Below are positions 17,172-27,024 of a stretch of DNA of 64,000 bases, in pieces. Where the stretch lies: assembly GCF_900114925.1 (NCBI RefSeq), contig NZ_FOUR01000001.1:1-64000 (forward strand), in the 5' to 3' direction. The notes below the pieces were generated by a model. That model was not told where the DNA came from and did no database searches. It saw only the letters and a list, made by a program, of their open reading frames with translations. The translations under genes and the position numbers were made by a program. The DNA is from Marinobacter pelagius (lineage in GTDB: Bacteria > Pseudomonadota > Gammaproteobacteria > Pseudomonadales > Oleiphilaceae). Position 1 is the first letter of the stretch, and each line of letters opens with the position of its first letter.

Positions 17172-19486
17172 CGGAACAATCCTTCAAACCAGCCTTGAAT
17201 TCGACGCTGCAGGGTACCAGAACAGGAAACCTCCTGATCGGGCTCACTCCCGGTTATGAATGGTACGAAGCGGGCATTATCGCAGTATTCATCGGTCAAT
17301 GCCTGCCGTTCGGCATTGACCCAGTGATAGGTTACACCGTCCGGCACCACGGGGGAGAATCCATGCTGGGGTACGCCGGCCATGAACCGCGACCATATCG
17401 GCAAAGCCCCGGAGGCACCTGTCAGCACGGTCGGGCCATTATCATCCCGCCCTACCCAGGCAACCGCCAGCAGATCACCACTGAAACCGGCAAACCAGGA
17501 ATCACGGCCGTCGTCGGTGGTGCCGGTCTTGCCGGCAACCGTCAACTGCTCGGGGATGGTGTAATAGGCCGAACGACCGGTACCCTCCTGCATGACCTCC
17601 TGCATGGCATATTGCACCAGGTGTACGGCTGCCGGATCGGCCACCTGATCCACCTCCAAGGGATACCGGTTCAGAGGTTCCCCCTGGGAACCGGTCACCT
17701 CGCGAATGGTGCGCAAAGGTGTGTTGAAGCCGGATGTGGCCAGCCCCTGGTACATCTGGGCGACGGTGACCGGCGTCATGGAAACCGAGCCAAGGAGCAT
17801 GGACGGATAGCGGGAGATGGACGACGTCACGCCGAACGCCTGAAGGGTTTCGGCGACCACATCGACACCGATATCCAGCCCGACCCGAACCGCCGGCAGG
17901 TTGTAGGAGTTGGACAGCGCCTCGTGAAGGGGTACCTCACCGCGCTCTTTCTTGTCGTAGTTCCTGGGCTCCCAGCGGCGGCCGTCGTCAAATTCCAACA
18001 CGAAGGATTTGTCGTTGACTGGCGAAATCAGCGTATAGCGGTCCGGCTGAGCCAGCGCCGAGAGATAGATGAACGGCTTGATCAGGGAACCAATCGGGCG
18101 CTCAGCGTCCAGTGCCCGGTTGAAGCCGGCGAATCCGGGATCCTTGCCGCCGACCAGGGCCAATACCTCACCACTGTCCTTGGCGGTAACCACCAGGGCC
18201 GCCTCCAGGGCTTCCCGGACCTCACCACTGGCAAGCCGGGGCACGGTCTCTTCCACTGCGTATTCGGCGGCATACTGGATGGCCGGATTAAGGGTGGTGA
18301 AAATCCTCAGTCCTTCACTGCGCAGATCTTCCTCCCGGTAATCCCGGGCCAGGTGTCGACGCACCAGATCAATGTAGGCCGGATAACGGTTCTCGGAGTA
18401 GGAAGGCCGTTCACTGACCCCCAGGGGCAGCCCCCGGGCCCGGGCCGCCTGGCTCGGATCAATCAGCCCGGCTTCTTCCATCTCGGAGATCACCAGGTTC
18501 CGGCGATCGGTGGCCCGGTCGGGATTCCGGCGGGGATTGTAGTAGCTTGGTCCCTTGACCATGCCCACCAGCAGGGCAATCTGGTGAATCTCGAGGTTAT
18601 TCAGGGATTCACCGAAATAGAACTGACTGGCCAGACCAAAGCCGTTGATGCTGCGGGTGCCCGCCTGGCCGAGGTAAACCTCGTTCAGATAGGTTTCAAG
18701 GATGTCGTCTTTCTCGTAATGCCATTCCAGCAGCACCGACATCAGCGCTTCGTTACCCTTGCGCAACAGGGTCTGCTCCCGGGTCAGGAAGAAGTTCTTC
18801 ACCAACTGCTGGGTCAGCGTGCTCCCCCCCTGGACGATCTCCCCTGCCCGGAGATTCACAAGCATGGCCCGGGCGATGGACAGGGGCGCAATGCCGAAAT
18901 GGTCATAGAAATTCTGGTCTTCCACCGCCATCAGGGTTGCCGGCAGCAGCTCCGGCACTTTGTCCAGCTCGACCAGGATGCGGTCTTCCTTGTGGGTCGG
19001 GTAGATACCACCGATCTGCGCCGGCTCCAGGCGCACGATTGGTGCAGGATCGCCGCTCAGGACCCGGAAATTCTCGACCCGGTCACCGTAAATACCGAAA
19101 GCAATCCGGCGGCGCTCCTCCTCGCCGTCCGGGAAGCGGAAGCCCCGGGTGCTGATCACGAAGCGATTGCCATTGCGACTGTAGCTGCCGGCCTTGTTAC
19201 CGTCTCCCCGACGGAATCCGGACAGCTCCAGTTCCCGTTGCAGGGCGGTCGTACTGACGCTGGCTCCGTCATACAGTTCCAGGGGCCGAGCGTATACCCG
19301 GGAGGGAATTTCGAACCGGCGGCCTTCGAAGCGGGAGGTGACGACGGCGTCCAGGTACACCATCCAGCCGGCGAGCAACACCAGGCCGATCAGGGAGGCC
19401 CGGAAAAACAGGCGCCAGAACCAGGGCCGGCGGCTGGATTTCGGGGCTTTGCGAGAGGATTTACGGGGAGTCTTTGATTTTGCCAT
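17168..19486 (-). CDS. mrcB: Penicillin-binding protein 1b (bifunctional transglycosylase/transpeptidase)
   Basis: Class A PBP that polymerises and cross-links peptidoglycan. From ATG 19486 (772 residues): basic cytoplasmic tail, membrane helix (about 29-46), UB2H-like domain (about 60-145), glycosyltransferase 51 domain with the catalytic EDQNFYDHFG (E189) and GGSTLTQQLVKN, and transpeptidase domain with SLIK (S467/K470), SYN (527-529) and KTGT. All catalytic residues are present. The start is uncertain: an in-frame GTG at 19510 adds 8 residues, and the ATG has no ribosome site. The next gene, an LpoP-like lipoprotein, overlaps by 4 bases. Confidence 0.95.
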   Translation of the reverse strand: MAKSKTPRKSSRKAPKSSRRPWFWRLFFRASLIGLVLLAGWMVYLDAVVTSRFEGRRFEIPSRVYARPLELYDGASVSTTALQRELELSGFRRGDGNKAGSYSRNGNRFVISTRGFRFPDGEEERRRIAFGIYGDRVENFRVLSGDPAPIVRLEPAQIGGIYPTHKEDRILVELDKVPELLPATLMAVEDQNFYDHFGIAPLSIARAMLVNLRAGEIVQGGSTLTQQLVKNFFLTREQTLLRKGNEALMSVLLEWHYEKDDILETYLNEVYLGQAGTRSINGFGLASQFYFGESLNNLEIHQIALLVGMVKGPSYYNPRRNPDRATDRRNLVISEMEEAGLIDPSQAARARGLPLGVSERPSYSENRYPAYIDLVRRHLARDYREEDLRSEGLRIFTTLNPAIQYAAEYAVEETVPRLASGEVREALEAALVVTAKDSGEVLALVGGKDPGFAGFNRALDAERPIGSLIKPFIYLSALAQPDRYTLISPVNDKSFVLEFDDGRRWEPRNYDKKERGEVPLHEALSNSYNLPAVRVGLDIGVDVVAETLQAFGVTSSISRYPSMLLGSVSMTPVTVAQMYQGLATSGFNTPLRTIREVTGSQGEPLNRYPLEVDQVADPAAVHLVQYAMQEVMQEGTGRSAYYTIPEQLTVAGKTGTTDDGRDSWFAGFSGDLLAVAWVGRDDNGPTVLTGASGALPIWSRFMAGVPQHGFSPVVPDGVTYHWVNAERQALTDEYCDNARFVPFITGSEPDQEVSCSGTLQRRIQGWFEGLFR

Positions 19487-19607
19487 GGCGCGATTATAGC
19501 GAAGGGACACCCCGGTAAGGCAGGCCCGCTGTGTGTTATTTCTGTAATCTGCCCGTTATGATAGGGCTTCAAAAATCAATGAGTTCAGGGAATGCGAGGA
19601 GAACACC

Positions 19608-21185
19608 GTGAGCGAGACGTCCGGCAATACGCTGATTCAGGCACTGCAGAATCCGGCGCTGTATGACCACCCTGTCCGGGATTTCCAGGTGATCGAAACT
19701 CACATTTCCCAGGTTATCCTGACCGGCGACTACGCCTACAAGATCAAGAAGCCCATGGATTTCGGCTTTCTCGATTTCTCCACCCTGGAACGGCGCAAGC
19801 ACTTCTGCGAGGAAGAGCTCCGGCTCAACCGTCGCCTGGCCAGCAAACTCTATCTGGACGTACTTCCCATCACCGGCACCCCGGAACAGCCGGTTATCGG
19901 CGGTGATGGAGAGCCCTTCGAGTACGCCATCCGGATGCGCCAGTTCTACCAGGACAAGCTCTTTGATCGCCTGCAGGAACGTGACGAGCTGACTCCGGAA
20001 CTGCTCACCAGCGTGGCCCGGCAAGCGGCTGACTTTCATGAACAGCTACCCCCGGTGGCGGAAGAAAAGCCCCTCGGCACTCCGGAAGCGGTTTACGCCG
20101 CCATGCAGGAAAATTTTGACCAGATCCGCCCGCTGATCGACGACAAGGCCCTGCTGGCACAGCTGGACAACCTCGAAGCCTGGACCCAGACCACCTTTGA
20201 ACGGCACCGGGACCTGATCGCCCGGCGCCGCGACAACGGCTTTGTCCGTGAGTGCCATGGTGACCTCCACCTGGCCAACATCACGGTGTACGAAGGCGAA
20301 GTCACCGTGTTTGACTGCATCGAGTTCAACGAACCGTTCCGCTGGATCGACGTCATCAACGACCTGGCGTTCCTGCTGATGGACCTGGAATCCCGCGATG
20401 AAGCGGCCCTCGCCAACCGGGTACTGAACACCTACCTGGAGTACCGGGACGACTTCGAGGCCCTGCCACTGCTGCCCCTGTACAAGGCCTATCGCGCCAT
20501 GGTCCGGGCCAAGATTGCCCTGTTCACCATGGGCAATCCGGACCTGGGTGAGAACGAAAAGGCTGAACTGATGCAGCGCTACCGGGGCTATGCACAGCTG
20601 GCCGAGGATTACAGCATCATTCCGAACCCTTACCTGTTGGCCACCACCGGCCTGTCCGCCAGCGGCAAGAGCTGTGTCAGCGCCGCCATGGCCGGGGAAC
20701 TGGGACTGATCCGGCTGCGTTCCGACGTCGAGCGCAAGCGCCTGCATGGCCTGGGGCCACTGGAGGACAGCAAGTCCGACACCGGTGAAGGTCTCTACAC
20801 GCCGGAAGCCACAACCCGGACCTACCAGCGCCTGGCCGATCTGTCAGAACATCTGCTGGCCGCGGGCATTCCGGTGGTGGTTGATGCTGCCTGCCTGAAG
20901 CAGAGTGAGCGGGACCTGTTTGCCGCTGTAGCCGAAGACCAGGCCGTGCCCTTCGCCCTGTTGCACTGCGAAGCGCCCGAAGACTTGCGCCGGCAGTGGA
21001 TCCGGAGCCGTTCCGGGGATGCGTCCGAGGCCACCGAGGAACTGCTGGATGCCCAGCAGAACTGGTTCGAGCCACTCACCGCGATGGAGAAGGCACACAC
21101 CATTCACCTGCACACCGATCAGGAGCACGTGGCTGAGGCGGTGGCAGACCGTATCCGTCAGCATTTCGGGCTGCAGGGCCACTAA
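19608..21185 (+). CDS. Fusion of aminoglycoside-phosphotransferase-like domain and AAA/P-loop kinase domain
   Basis: 525 residues. The N-terminal half (about 1-320) resembles APH-type small-molecule kinases: HGDLHLANITVYEGEVTVFDCIEFN contains the catalytic HGDLHxxN and the metal aspartate. The C-terminal half (about 335-515) is a P-loop kinase domain with Walker A GLSASGKS and a zeta-toxin/gluconokinase-like arrangement. This two-domain family is widespread in proteobacteria; I know of no defined substrate. GTG start with GAGGAG 6 bases upstream. A Rieske protein gene follows after 19 bases. Not an antibiotic-resistance gene by context. Confidence 0.82.
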   Translation: MSETSGNTLIQALQNPALYDHPVRDFQVIETHISQVILTGDYAYKIKKPMDFGFLDFSTLERRKHFCEEELRLNRRLASKLYLDVLPITGTPEQPVIGGDGEPFEYAIRMRQFYQDKLFDRLQERDELTPELLTSVARQAADFHEQLPPVAEEKPLGTPEAVYAAMQENFDQIRPLIDDKALLAQLDNLEAWTQTTFERHRDLIARRRDNGFVRECHGDLHLANITVYEGEVTVFDCIEFNEPFRWIDVINDLAFLLMDLESRDEAALANRVLNTYLEYRDDFEALPLLPLYKAYRAMVRAKIALFTMGNPDLGENEKAELMQRYRGYAQLAEDYSIIPNPYLLATTGLSASGKSCVSAAMAGELGLIRLRSDVERKRLHGLGPLEDSKSDTGEGLYTPEATTRTYQRLADLSEHLLAAGIPVVVDAACLKQSERDLFAAVAEDQAVPFALLHCEAPEDLRRQWIRSRSGDASEATEELLDAQQNWFEPLTAMEKAHTIHLHTDQEHVAEAVADRIRQHFGLQGH

Positions 21186-21204
21186 GAAGGCAGTGAGATT
21201 TTCC

Positions 21205-21576
21205 ATGTCTGAAGGCACCAATCCCTGGCAACCGGTCTGCTCCACCGCAGACCTGCAGCCGGGCCAGTTCATCGAGTTCCGGTTGACCGTCAAGGCCCGG
21301 GAACCGGAGGGAATGCCCCTGACCGGCTTCCTGTTTCTCGATGACGGCGAACCGAGGGCCTATCTGAACCAGTGCCCGCACCTTGGCATCGAACTTAACT
21401 GGATGCCGGGCCGCTTCATGGATTCGGACAACCTCTTCCTCCAGTGTTCCACCCATGGCGCCCTGTTCAAGACCGGCACCGGCGAGTGCATCGCCGGTCC
21501 GTGCCAGGGCGACGCCCTGACCGCGCTGGAGCTGCGGAAACAGGACGGCCAGTGGCAGATCAGGCTCCCAGATTGA
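21205..21576 (+). CDS. Rieske [2Fe-2S] domain protein
   Basis: 123 residues from the ATG at 21205. The two ligand boxes are CPHLG (C-x-H) and CSTHGA (C-x2-H), 43 residues region apart in sequence order, enough to bind one [2Fe-2S] cluster. No partner oxygenase or reductase gene is adjacent, so its electron partner is unknown. It begins 19 bases after the kinase-fusion gene and its last 17 bases overlap the end of the convergent sfsA gene. Confidence 0.88.
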   Translation: MSEGTNPWQPVCSTADLQPGQFIEFRLTVKAREPEGMPLTGFLFLDDGEPRAYLNQCPHLGIELNWMPGRFMDSDNLFLQCSTHGALFKTGTGECIAGPCQGDALTALELRKQDGQWQIRLPD

Positions 21577-22291
21577 CCGGGATAGCCTCGGTCAGCGCCA
21601 GACTGCCCGAGGGATCACCCTCGCCATTCACCAGCGCGGCACGATAGGCGACCACCTCGACCCCCGCGGCAACCGCCTCCCGGAGCAGCCGGCCATAGGT
21701 CGGATCAATGTGGTCGGCCGGCCGCACTTCGTCGATGCCGGTGTGGTTGACCACAAAGAACAGGACCCCGCGCTCGCCCTGCGCCACCTGCCCCATCAGC
21801 TCCCGCAAATGCTTCTGGCCACGGGTGGTGACGGCATCCGGGAAATACCCCGCCCCGTCCTCGTCCAGGGTCACGTTCTTCACTTCCACCCAGGCATCGG
21901 GCCGACTGTCATGGCCGGACAGGAGCAGATCGATACGGCTTTTCTCCCCGCCATACTTCACTTCCGACCGACATGCGGCATACCCGGCCAGCTCAACCAC
22001 CACGCCGGCATCAATCCCTTGCCGGGCCTGGGCATTGGGCCTCGCAGTATTCACGCAGGCCAGGACTCCGGGCCGGGTCTCCACCAGCTCCCAGGTATAC
22101 TTCAGCTTGCGCTTGGGATTGTTGCTCTCGCTGAGCCAGACCCTGGCGTTTTCCGGCTGGCAGCCACGCATTGAACCGGTATTGGGGCAATGGGCCGTCA
22201 CTTCGGTACCGTCGGGCAGCCGGATGTCCGCAAGGAAGCGCTTGTAGCGGCGAATAAGCCGGCCTTCGACCAAAGGTTCAGAAAACTTCAT
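21560..22291 (-). CDS. sfsA: Sugar fermentation stimulation protein A homologue
   Basis: 243 residues, full family length. Recognised by [19 protein letters not shown], the invariant HCPNTGSM segment and VEVKNVTL near residue 140, which with an upstream aspartate gives a PD-(D/E)XK nuclease-like site. Reported as a DNA-binding protein affecting maltose genes in E. coli; its true role is unclear. It lies just upstream of dksA but on the opposite strand, an arrangement also common in E. coli and pseudomonads. Confidence 0.93.
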   Translation of the reverse strand: MKFSEPLVEGRLIRRYKRFLADIRLPDGTEVTAHCPNTGSMRGCQPENARVWLSESNNPKRKLKYTWELVETRPGVLACVNTARPNAQARQGIDAGVVVELAGYAACRSEVKYGGEKSRIDLLLSGHDSRPDAWVEVKNVTLDEDGAGYFPDAVTTRGQKHLRELMGQVAQGERGVLFFVVNHTGIDEVRPADHIDPTYGRLLREAVAAGVEVVAYRAALVNGEGDPSGSLALTEAIPVNLGA

Positions 22292-22467
22292 GTCATCTCC
22301 GCAAAAGTCAGTGTCACAAGGCTGGCACCCCCGTAACTAATCTGCTATTTTCCGCAAATTCCCGATTCAGGACGAATGCTTCATCCAGGGTACAATCGCA
22401 CAGCCTCCGGGCTTGCACGATGGGAAGCAAAGCGTTCTTGTGAAGTACAAACAAGAGGCCGGGTTCA

Positions 22468-22908
22468 ATGGCAAATACTGCAGAACAGTCACGCGAACGT
22501 TTTACCAACTTCACCCCCTATGAAATGAAGAAGGGTGAAGAGTACATGAGTGCCGAGATGTTGCAGCACTTCAAGGATCTGCTCCTGCAATGGAAACAGG
22601 AGCTGATGGAAGAAGTGGACCGCACCATGCACCACATGCAGGAAGACGCAGCAAATTACGCGGATCCCAGTGATCGCGCAACCCAGGAGGAAGAGTTCAG
22701 CCTGGAACTGCGTACCCGTGATCGTGAGCGCAAGCTGATCAAGAAGATCGACCAGACCATCGACCGGATCGACAAGGACGACTACGGCTTCTGCGATCAG
22801 TGTGGTGTCGAGATCGGTATCCGCCGCCTTGAGGCTCGCCCCACTGCCACTCTGTGCATCGACTGCAAGACGCTCGCCGAGATCCGTGAGCGCCAGACAG
22901 GCATCTGA
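22468..22908 (+). CDS. dksA: RNA polymerase-binding transcription factor DksA
   Basis: 146 residues. The coiled coil that enters the RNAP secondary channel spans about 35-105, with the tip aspartates in YADPSDRATQEEE. The C-terminal zinc finger has all four cysteines (CDQCG and CIDCK), i.e. the canonical zinc form. DksA with ppGpp represses rRNA promoters of the type at the left edge of this window. A TACAAT box lies at 22391-22396, about 70 bases upstream of the start, without a clear -35. Confidence 0.97.
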   Translation: MANTAEQSRERFTNFTPYEMKKGEEYMSAEMLQHFKDLLLQWKQELMEEVDRTMHHMQEDAANYADPSDRATQEEEFSLELRTRDRERKLIKKIDQTIDRIDKDDYGFCDQCGVEIGIRRLEARPTATLCIDCKTLAEIRERQTGI

Positions 22909-22964
22909 TCCCGAAACCAGCTGTCTGCCGGTAACCGCCAGGCGACCGGCAGACTGACTTTCCC

Positions 22965-23837
22965 ATGGCCAATCCACGCTACCGGGGCCGTTTCGCACCC
23001 TCCCCAACGGGCCCACTGCATTTCGGCTCCCTCGTTACCGCTGTCGCCAGCTATGTCGAAGCCCGGGTTCACAGGGGCCAGTGGCTGATTCGCATTGAAG
23101 ACCTGGATCCGCTCCGGGAACCTCCGGAGGCCACCGGCCAGATTCTCCGAAGCCTGGAAGCCCACGGCCTGTTTCCGGACGAGCCGGTCCGGTTCCAGTC
23201 CCGGGGCCACGACGCCTACCACGACGCCATCGACCGGCTGCTGGCCAGCGGACATGCCTATCGCTGCCCATGCTCCCGCAAGGAACTCCAGGCCAATGGC
23301 GGCCGGCACCCCCATCACTGTCGGGAAGCGAGGCTCCAGCCGGGCGACCGTCCTTTTGCCGTCCGGTTTGCCCTGCACGATGAGCAATGCCATTGGCAGG
23401 ATGAGCTGCTTGGCCCGCAACACCAGGTAGTTCAGGCAGAGCTCGACGACCCGGTCATCCTGCGAAAGGAGGGCTTCTACGCCTACCAACTGGCCGTGGT
23501 GGTGGATGATATCGATCAGGGGATTACCAACGTGGTCCGGGGCTCGGACCTGCTCGAGATGACTGCCCAGCAACAACAGATCTATCGGGCCCTGGGTGCC
23601 GAGCCACCCGGATGGCTGCACATACCGGTGATCCTCAACGAACAGGGACAGAAGCTCAGCAAGCAGACCCACGCGCCCGCCCTTGACGATGACCGGGCCT
23701 CCGAGAACCTGTTCCGCGCTCTGGACGCCCTCGGCCAGGAACCACCGGCGTCACTGCAGGCATCAGGCCCGGATGAGATCCTGGCCTGGGCCTGCCAGCA
23801 CTGGCGCCGGCAGGCAATCGACCTGACAGCCCGCTAA
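22965..23837 (+). CDS. gluQ: Glutamyl-Q tRNA(Asp) synthetase
   Basis: Truncated GluRS paralogue that attaches glutamate to queuosine in tRNA-Asp. 290 residues, lacking the anticodon-binding domain. RFAPSPTGPLHFGSL holds the HIGH-type motif, RIEDLDPLREP the glutamate pocket, KLSKQ the KMSKS equivalent, and YRCPCSRKE with a later HHC a zinc site. It follows dksA by 56 bases, as in many gammaproteobacteria, and probably shares its transcript. Confidence 0.95.
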   Translation: MANPRYRGRFAPSPTGPLHFGSLVTAVASYVEARVHRGQWLIRIEDLDPLREPPEATGQILRSLEAHGLFPDEPVRFQSRGHDAYHDAIDRLLASGHAYRCPCSRKELQANGGRHPHHCREARLQPGDRPFAVRFALHDEQCHWQDELLGPQHQVVQAELDDPVILRKEGFYAYQLAVVVDDIDQGITNVVRGSDLLEMTAQQQQIYRALGAEPPGWLHIPVILNEQGQKLSKQTHAPALDDDRASENLFRALDALGQEPPASLQASGPDEILAWACQHWRRQAIDLTAR

Positions 23838-23853
23838 CTGGCATGGTATAAAG
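23824..23853 (+). promoter_or_regulatory. Likely promoter of the cbrA cluster
   Basis: CTGACA (23824-23829), 18-base spacer and an extended -10 (TGG then TATAAA, 23848-23853). It overlaps the end of gluQ and stands 35 bases before the small membrane protein start. Confidence 0.5.
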
Positions 23854-23887
23854 CCCTTCTTACACTTCAGTGCGGACCTTGAGCCTG

Positions 23888-24064
23888 ATGTACATCTACC
23901 GTCTGGTCTTCCTGCTGGTTCTGGCCATATACATTTTCTCTCCCAACATCCTGGATTGGTGGACTGCGCCGGGTAACGTCTGGTACAGCCCCTATGTCAT
24001 CTGGGCGGGACTGATCGCCATCGGGTTCTGGCTTGAATGGCGACGGGATCCCAATGAGTTTTAG
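23888..24064 (+). CDS. Small membrane protein upstream of and overlapping cbrA (CbrX-like)
   Basis: 58 residues from the ATG at 23888 (a GTG at 23870 would add 6). Two hydrophobic segments: residues about 3-20 (YRLVFLLVLAIYIFSPNIL) and 34-52 (SPYVIWAGLIAIGFWLEW), ending in RRDPNEF. Its stop lies inside the first codons of cbrA, an 11-base overlap. In Pseudomonas putida a small open reading frame called cbrX sits in this position and is translationally coupled to cbrA, as I recall; the same arrangement is seen here. Function unknown. Confidence 0.75.
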   Translation: MYIYRLVFLLVLAIYIFSPNILDWWTAPGNVWYSPYVIWAGLIAIGFWLEWRRDPNEF

Positions 24065-27017
24065 TGCCTCGGGCCTGGTACTGGCCAGCCTGGTTTACCT
24101 GCTCCTGCTTTTCGGTGTGGCCTGGATTACCGAACAGGGCATGCTGCCCAAACAATGGGTGCGCCATCCCCTGGTCTACACCCTGAGCCTCGGCGTCTAT
24201 GCGGGTATCTGGGCGGTCTATGCCGCCATCGGCATGGCCGCCGAAACCGGTTACGGCTTTCTGGCCTATTACCTGGGCATCAGTGGTGCTTTCCTTCTGG
24301 CGCCGGTGCTGCTCAATCCGATCATGCGTATCGCCAGGGCCTACCAGCTGACCTCCCTGGCCGATCTCTTTGCCTATCGCTACCGGAGCCAGTGGGCCGG
24401 CACTCTGGTGACCCTGTGTTCCGGTGCGGCCATCCTGGCGCTGCTGAGCATGCAGATTCAGGCAGTGGCAGTCTCAGCCAGCATCCTGGCCCCGGACACC
24501 TCGCCCAAGGCCATGAGCCTGCTGTTCTGCCTGATCGTGTTGCTGTTTGCCATCCTGTTTGGCGCCCGCCGCAACCAGAACTCGGAAAACCACCAGGGGC
24601 TGGTGCTGGCTATTGCCTTCGACTCTCTGGTGAAAGTGGGCGCGCTGTTGACTCTTGGTGCTGTAATCCTGTTCCAGGTCTTTGACGGCATGGAAGGACT
24701 GGACCTTTGGCTCGCCATGAACAAAGCCGCCTCCGGAACCATGACCCTGGCCATTGACGACGGCAGCTGGCGCGCCCTGATGCTGATGTCATTCGCCGGC
24801 GCCCTCGTATTGCCACACATGTACCACATGACGTTCAGCGAGAATCCATCGCCCAAATCCCTGGCCAAGGCCAGCTGGGGCCTGCCGCTTTACCTCCTGC
24901 TCCTGGCCCTGCCGGTGCCCGTGATTCTCTGGGGTGGCCAGGCACTGGATGTGGGCACCGACCCCAATTTCTATGCGCTTGGCGTCGCCCAGGCCCTGGA
25001 CAGCCCGCTGCTGTCGCTGCTCATGTATATTGCCGGCCTGTCCGCCGCCAGCGGCCTGATGATTGTCAGTACCCTGGCGCTGGCGGGCATGGTCCTCAAC
25101 CACGTGGTGCTGCCGGTCAAGACCCCCCGGGATCAGGCGGATATCTACCGCTGGCTGCAGTGGGTCAAGCGGCTGCTGATCGCGGTGATCATCTTCTTTG
25201 CCCTGCTGTTCCATGAAACCGTGGGCCAGGAGCTGGACCTCGCCATCCTGGGCGCCATTTCGCTGTCCGGGATGCTCCAGCTTTTGCCCGGCGCGCTGGG
25301 TGTCATCTACTGGCCGGAGGGTAACCGGCGCGGTCTGATTGCCGGCCTGGTTACCGGGCTCGTGATCTGGCTGGCGACCCTGGTTCTACCCTTCTCCCAC
25401 ACCATCAACCCGTTGGCCTGGTTCAACGTGCCGCTGGTTCCGGATTACAGCAACTGGCACATCTTCACGTTCATCAGCATCACCGCGAATGTTACCGTCT
25501 TCGGCCTGTTCTCCATCCTCAGCGCCAGTTCGGCGGAGGAAACCAGTGCCGCCCAGGCCTGTTCCATGGGTGCACTGTCACGGCCCCAACGGCGCGAGCT
25601 GCTGGCCAGTTCCTCCACCGAATTCATCCGCCAGCTCGCCGACCCGCTGGGCTACGGCGTGGCCAGACGGGAAGTGGAGCGGGCCCTGGCCCAGCTGAAA
25701 CTGCCCAATATCGAGTACCGCCCCTACCAGCTTCGACGCTTGCGCGATCAGGTGGAGATCAACCTCTCCGGCCTGCTCGGTCCCTCGGTGGCCCGGGACA
25801 TGGTGCACCGGCACCTGGGCTTCAAGCCGCTCGCCCGCGGCAACACCGGCCAGGACATCCGCTATGTGGAACGGGCACTCGGGGATTACCAGAACCGGCT
25901 GACCGGTCTGGCGGGCGAGCTGGATAACCTGCGCCGGCATTACCGTCAGACCCTGCAGAATCTTCCCATTCCCGCCTGCTCCGTCGGTGAGGACGGCGAG
26001 ATCCTGATGTGGAACCACGCCATGGAGGAGCTGACCGGCATCACCGCCGACGATGTGGTGGGCGCCCGGCTGATGGCCCTTCCGGAGCACTGGCACCTGT
26101 TGCTGGAGGACTTCAACCGCGGCGAGGAACTGCACCGGTACAAACACCGGCTCGACCTGCGCGGCAAGCCGCACTGGCTGAACCTGCACAAGGCGGCACT
26201 GAGCGGCCCTGACCACACCGAGGGCGGCAGCATCATCCTGGTGGAAGACCAGACCGAAACCCGGCTGCTCGAGGACGAACTGATGCACAGCGAACGGCTG
26301 GCCTCGGTCGGTCGACTGGCCGCCGGGGTCGCCCACGAGATCGGCAACCCGGTCACCGGCATCTCTTCGCTGGCCCAGAACCTGAAACTGGAGACCGACA
26401 ACCCTGACATTCTGGACACTGCCGACCAGATCCAGCAGCAGACCAGGCGAATTTCTGCCATCCTGCAATCGCTGATGAATTTTGCCCGGACCGGCAACCA
26501 TGCCCACGCCAACCGTTATGAACCGGTCTCCATCCACCGCTGCGTGGAGGAGTCCGTCAACCTGCTGTCGCTCAGCGACAAGGGCATGGGCATCCGTTAT
26601 CTCAATGAGGTGCCCGAAGATCTGCTGGTACTCGGGGATGAACAGCGCCTGGTACAGGTGTTCGTCAACCTGTTGGCCAATGCCAGGGATGCATCGCCCG
26701 AGGGTGGTACCATCAGGGTCAGTGGAAACAGCGACAGCTACTCCGCTATTATCGAGGTCATCGATGAAGGCTCAGGTATCCCGGAAGACCAGCTCGACCA
26801 CATTTTCGAGCCCTTTTACACCACCAAGGCCCCCAACAAGGGTACAGGTCTTGGCTTGTCCCTGGTGTACAGCATCGTCGAGGAACACTACGGCAACATC
26901 CAGGTCGAGAGCCCGGCGAATACCGAGACCGGCACCGGGACCTGTGTGCGCCTGAGGCTCCCGGCGTACCGGCCCGAAGCCGACGATACCTCTGCCAGCC
27001 AGAACGAAAGGTCCTGA
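24054..27017 (+). CDS. cbrA: Sensor histidine kinase CbrA with transporter-like N-terminus
   Basis: Senses carbon/nitrogen status and phosphorylates CbrB. 987 residues from ATG 24054. Residues about 5-500 form a 12-14 helix sodium/solute symporter (SLC5)-like domain; then a linker/STAC-like region, a PAS domain (about 635-735; [21 protein letters not shown]) and the kinase core: H-box [14 protein letters not shown] (H761), N-box [15 protein letters not shown]1 [10 protein letters not shown]-box FEPFYTTK and G2 [10 protein letters not shown]. All catalytic boxes are intact. Overlaps the upstream small gene and is 7 bases from cbrB. Confidence 0.96.
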   Translation: MSFSASGLVLASLVYLLLLFGVAWITEQGMLPKQWVRHPLVYTLSLGVYAGIWAVYAAIGMAAETGYGFLAYYLGISGAFLLAPVLLNPIMRIARAYQLTSLADLFAYRYRSQWAGTLVTLCSGAAILALLSMQIQAVAVSASILAPDTSPKAMSLLFCLIVLLFAILFGARRNQNSENHQGLVLAIAFDSLVKVGALLTLGAVILFQVFDGMEGLDLWLAMNKAASGTMTLAIDDGSWRALMLMSFAGALVLPHMYHMTFSENPSPKSLAKASWGLPLYLLLLALPVPVILWGGQALDVGTDPNFYALGVAQALDSPLLSLLMYIAGLSAASGLMIVSTLALAGMVLNHVVLPVKTPRDQADIYRWLQWVKRLLIAVIIFFALLFHETVGQELDLAILGAISLSGMLQLLPGALGVIYWPEGNRRGLIAGLVTGLVIWLATLVLPFSHTINPLAWFNVPLVPDYSNWHIFTFISITANVTVFGLFSILSASSAEETSAAQACSMGALSRPQRRELLASSSTEFIRQLADPLGYGVARREVERALAQLKLPNIEYRPYQLRRLRDQVEINLSGLLGPSVARDMVHRHLGFKPLARGNTGQDIRYVERALGDYQNRLTGLAGELDNLRRHYRQTLQNLPIPACSVGEDGEILMWNHAMEELTGITADDVVGARLMALPEHWHLLLEDFNRGEELHRYKHRLDLRGKPHWLNLHKAALSGPDHTEGGSIILVEDQTETRLLEDELMHSERLASVGRLAAGVAHEIGNPVTGISSLAQNLKLETDNPDILDTADQIQQQTRRISAILQSLMNFARTGNHAHANRYEPVSIHRCVEESVNLLSLSDKGMGIRYLNEVPEDLLVLGDEQRLVQVFVNLLANARDASPEGGTIRVSGNSDSYSAIIEVIDEGSGIPEDQLDHIFEPFYTTKAPNKGTGLGLSLVYSIVEEHYGNIQVESPANTETGTGTCVRLRLPAYRPEADDTSASQNERS

Positions 27018-27024
27018 AACAGTT

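Noticed and set aside
16940..19477. 845-residue open frame opposite mrcB
   Set aside because: Antisense to PBP1b, glycine/histidine/glutamine-rich low-complexity product with no family features.
19608..21185. Aminoglycoside resistance gene
   Set aside because: The APH-like domain is fused to a P-loop kinase domain in a common housekeeping-type family; no resistance context.
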